Program-made: the position numbers and the translations under genes
In this document: piece after piece, positions 34,341 to 34,880 of the stretch
How positions within the stretch are numbered: the first letter of the stretch is position 1
Layout of the letters: each line of letters begins with the position of its first letter
Assembly: GCF_047229345.1 (NCBI RefSeq)
Contig: NZ_JBFTER010000049.1
Coordinates: 1-34,880 of the forward strand
Direction of reading: 5' to 3'
DNA: 34,880 nt
From: Cellulomonas_A sp047229345
Lineage (GTDB): Bacteria > Actinomycetota > Actinomycetes > Actinomycetales > Cellulomonadaceae
The notes under the pieces: model-generated
What the model was told of the DNA's origin: nothing
Databases searched by the model: none
The model's input: the letters and a program-made list of their open reading frames with translations, nothing else

Positions 34341-34880
34341 ATGGTGCAGGTGGACCCCGAGCCAGCCGCACCCGTCGAGCCTCTCTCCCTGCGGGCCGAC
34401 TGCGCGCGGTGCGCCGGCCTGTGCTGCGTCGTCCCGGCGTTCGTCGCGTCGTCGGACTTCGCGTTCACCAAGCCCGCCGCGACCCCCTGCCTGCACCTGC
34501 AGCCGGACGCGCGCTGCGGCATCCACGCCCAGCTGCGCGAGCGCGGCTTCCCGGGGTGCACCGTGTACGACTGCTTCGGTGCCGGCCAGGACGTCGTCCA
34601 GCTGACCTACAGCGGCCGGGACTGGCGGTCCGCCCCGGCAGTCGCCGAGGAGATGTTCGCGGTGTTCCCCGTCGCGCGGCAGCTCCACGAGCTGCTCTTC
34701 TACCTCACGGCGGCGCTCGCCCTCCCCGGCGCCGCTCCCGTGCACGCCGAGCTCGCCCGCCACCTCGCCGAGACCGAGCGGCTCGCGCGGTCCGAGGCGC
34801 CGGTGCTGCGGCTCCTCGACGTCGGGCCGCACCGCGACGCCGTCGCCGCGACGCTGCGCCGGGCGAGCGCGCTCGTGCGC
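34341..34880 (+). CDS. Cysteine-cluster protein, YkgJ-like / pentapeptide-repeat-associated N-terminus (partial)
   Basis: The frame is open from ATG 34341 to the window edge (180 residues), so the gene is cut. The N-terminus carries a dense Cys pattern, CARCAGLCC (Cys21, 24, 28, 29), then Cys50, Cys59, Cys73 and Cys78 (CGIHAQLRERGFPGCTVYDC). This is a probable metal- or iron-sulfur-binding module like the YkgJ family. A helical part follows (VARQLHELLFYLTAALALPG and further). Similar actinobacterial proteins continue into pentapeptide repeats, but that would lie outside the window. No clear Shine-Dalgarno is seen before the start, so the start is less certain than the frame. Confidence 0.8.
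   Translation, partial: MVQVDPEPAAPVEPLSLRADCARCAGLCCVVPAFVASSDFAFTKPAATPCLHLQPDARCGIHAQLRERGFPGCTVYDCFGAGQDVVQLTYSGRDWRSAPAVAEEMFAVFPVARQLHELLFYLTAALALPGAAPVHAELARHLAETERLARSEAPVLRLLDVGPHRDAVAATLRRASALVR

Overview
The window is very GC-rich, nearly every codon ends in G or C, and it carries xylan- and pectin-degrading enzymes with a CBM2 module. It looks like chromosomal DNA of a plant-polysaccharide-degrading actinomycete, most likely Cellulomonas or a close relative. The genus is inferred from gene content; I ran no database comparison. I saw no rRNA, tRNA, insertion sequence, phage gene or CRISPR array. Apart from the two genes cut by the window edges and one gene with an in-frame stop, the coding regions look intact.

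Layout: (1) 1-7.4 kb is a xylo-oligosaccharide module: a LacI-type repressor, divergent from a lipoprotein / permease / permease ABC importer that has no ATPase of its own, then a GH3 beta-xylosidase closed by a near-perfect 21-bp hairpin. (2) 7.5-10.6 kb serves rhamnogalacturonan: an L-rhamnose mutarotase and a secreted PL11 lyase with an 18-bp palindrome upstream. (3) 10.6-13.2 kb has an intergenic 15-bp tandem repeat, then a secreted phytase-like/GDPD fusion preceded by a good PHO-box candidate. (4) 13.3-18.3 kb has a LuxR HTH-only protein, a 51-residue membrane peptide, an erythromycin-esterase homologue, a small helical protein with an in-frame amber codon at codon 20, and a PAS-PAS-GAF-SpoIIE phosphatase. 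(5) 18.3-22.0 kb (minus strand) is a polar amino-acid ABC importer followed 10 bp later by a repeat-rich coiled-coil protein. (6) 22.1-23.8 kb (minus) is an overlapping trio: sulfite-oxidase-like molybdoenzyme, ferredoxin-NADP-type reductase and a zinc-ribbon protein. (7) 23.9-31.7 kb is a urea/guanidine carboxylase cluster: TetR regulator, two DUF1989 proteins and a biotin carboxylase of 1192 residues on the minus strand, with a divergent SSS-family symporter. (8) 31.9-34.9 kb has a GH10-CBM2 xylanase, an NAD(P)-binding protein and the start of a cysteine-cluster protein.

How the genes may work together: the secreted GH10 xylanase cuts xylan, the importer takes up the oligosaccharides, and the cytoplasmic GH3 enzyme finishes them under LacI control. 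PL11 and the mutarotase belong to a parallel pectin/rhamnose branch. The phytase-GDPD protein would harvest organic phosphate. The nitrogen cluster is the most interesting part. Two copies of one TetR-type operator (GTTCCTGTC-N4-GACAGGMAC) lie at matching distances before the DUF1989/carboxylase operon and before the symporter. This suggests one repressor controls uptake and carboxylation of guanidine or urea. Allophanate hydrolase, needed to complete the pathway, is not in the window.
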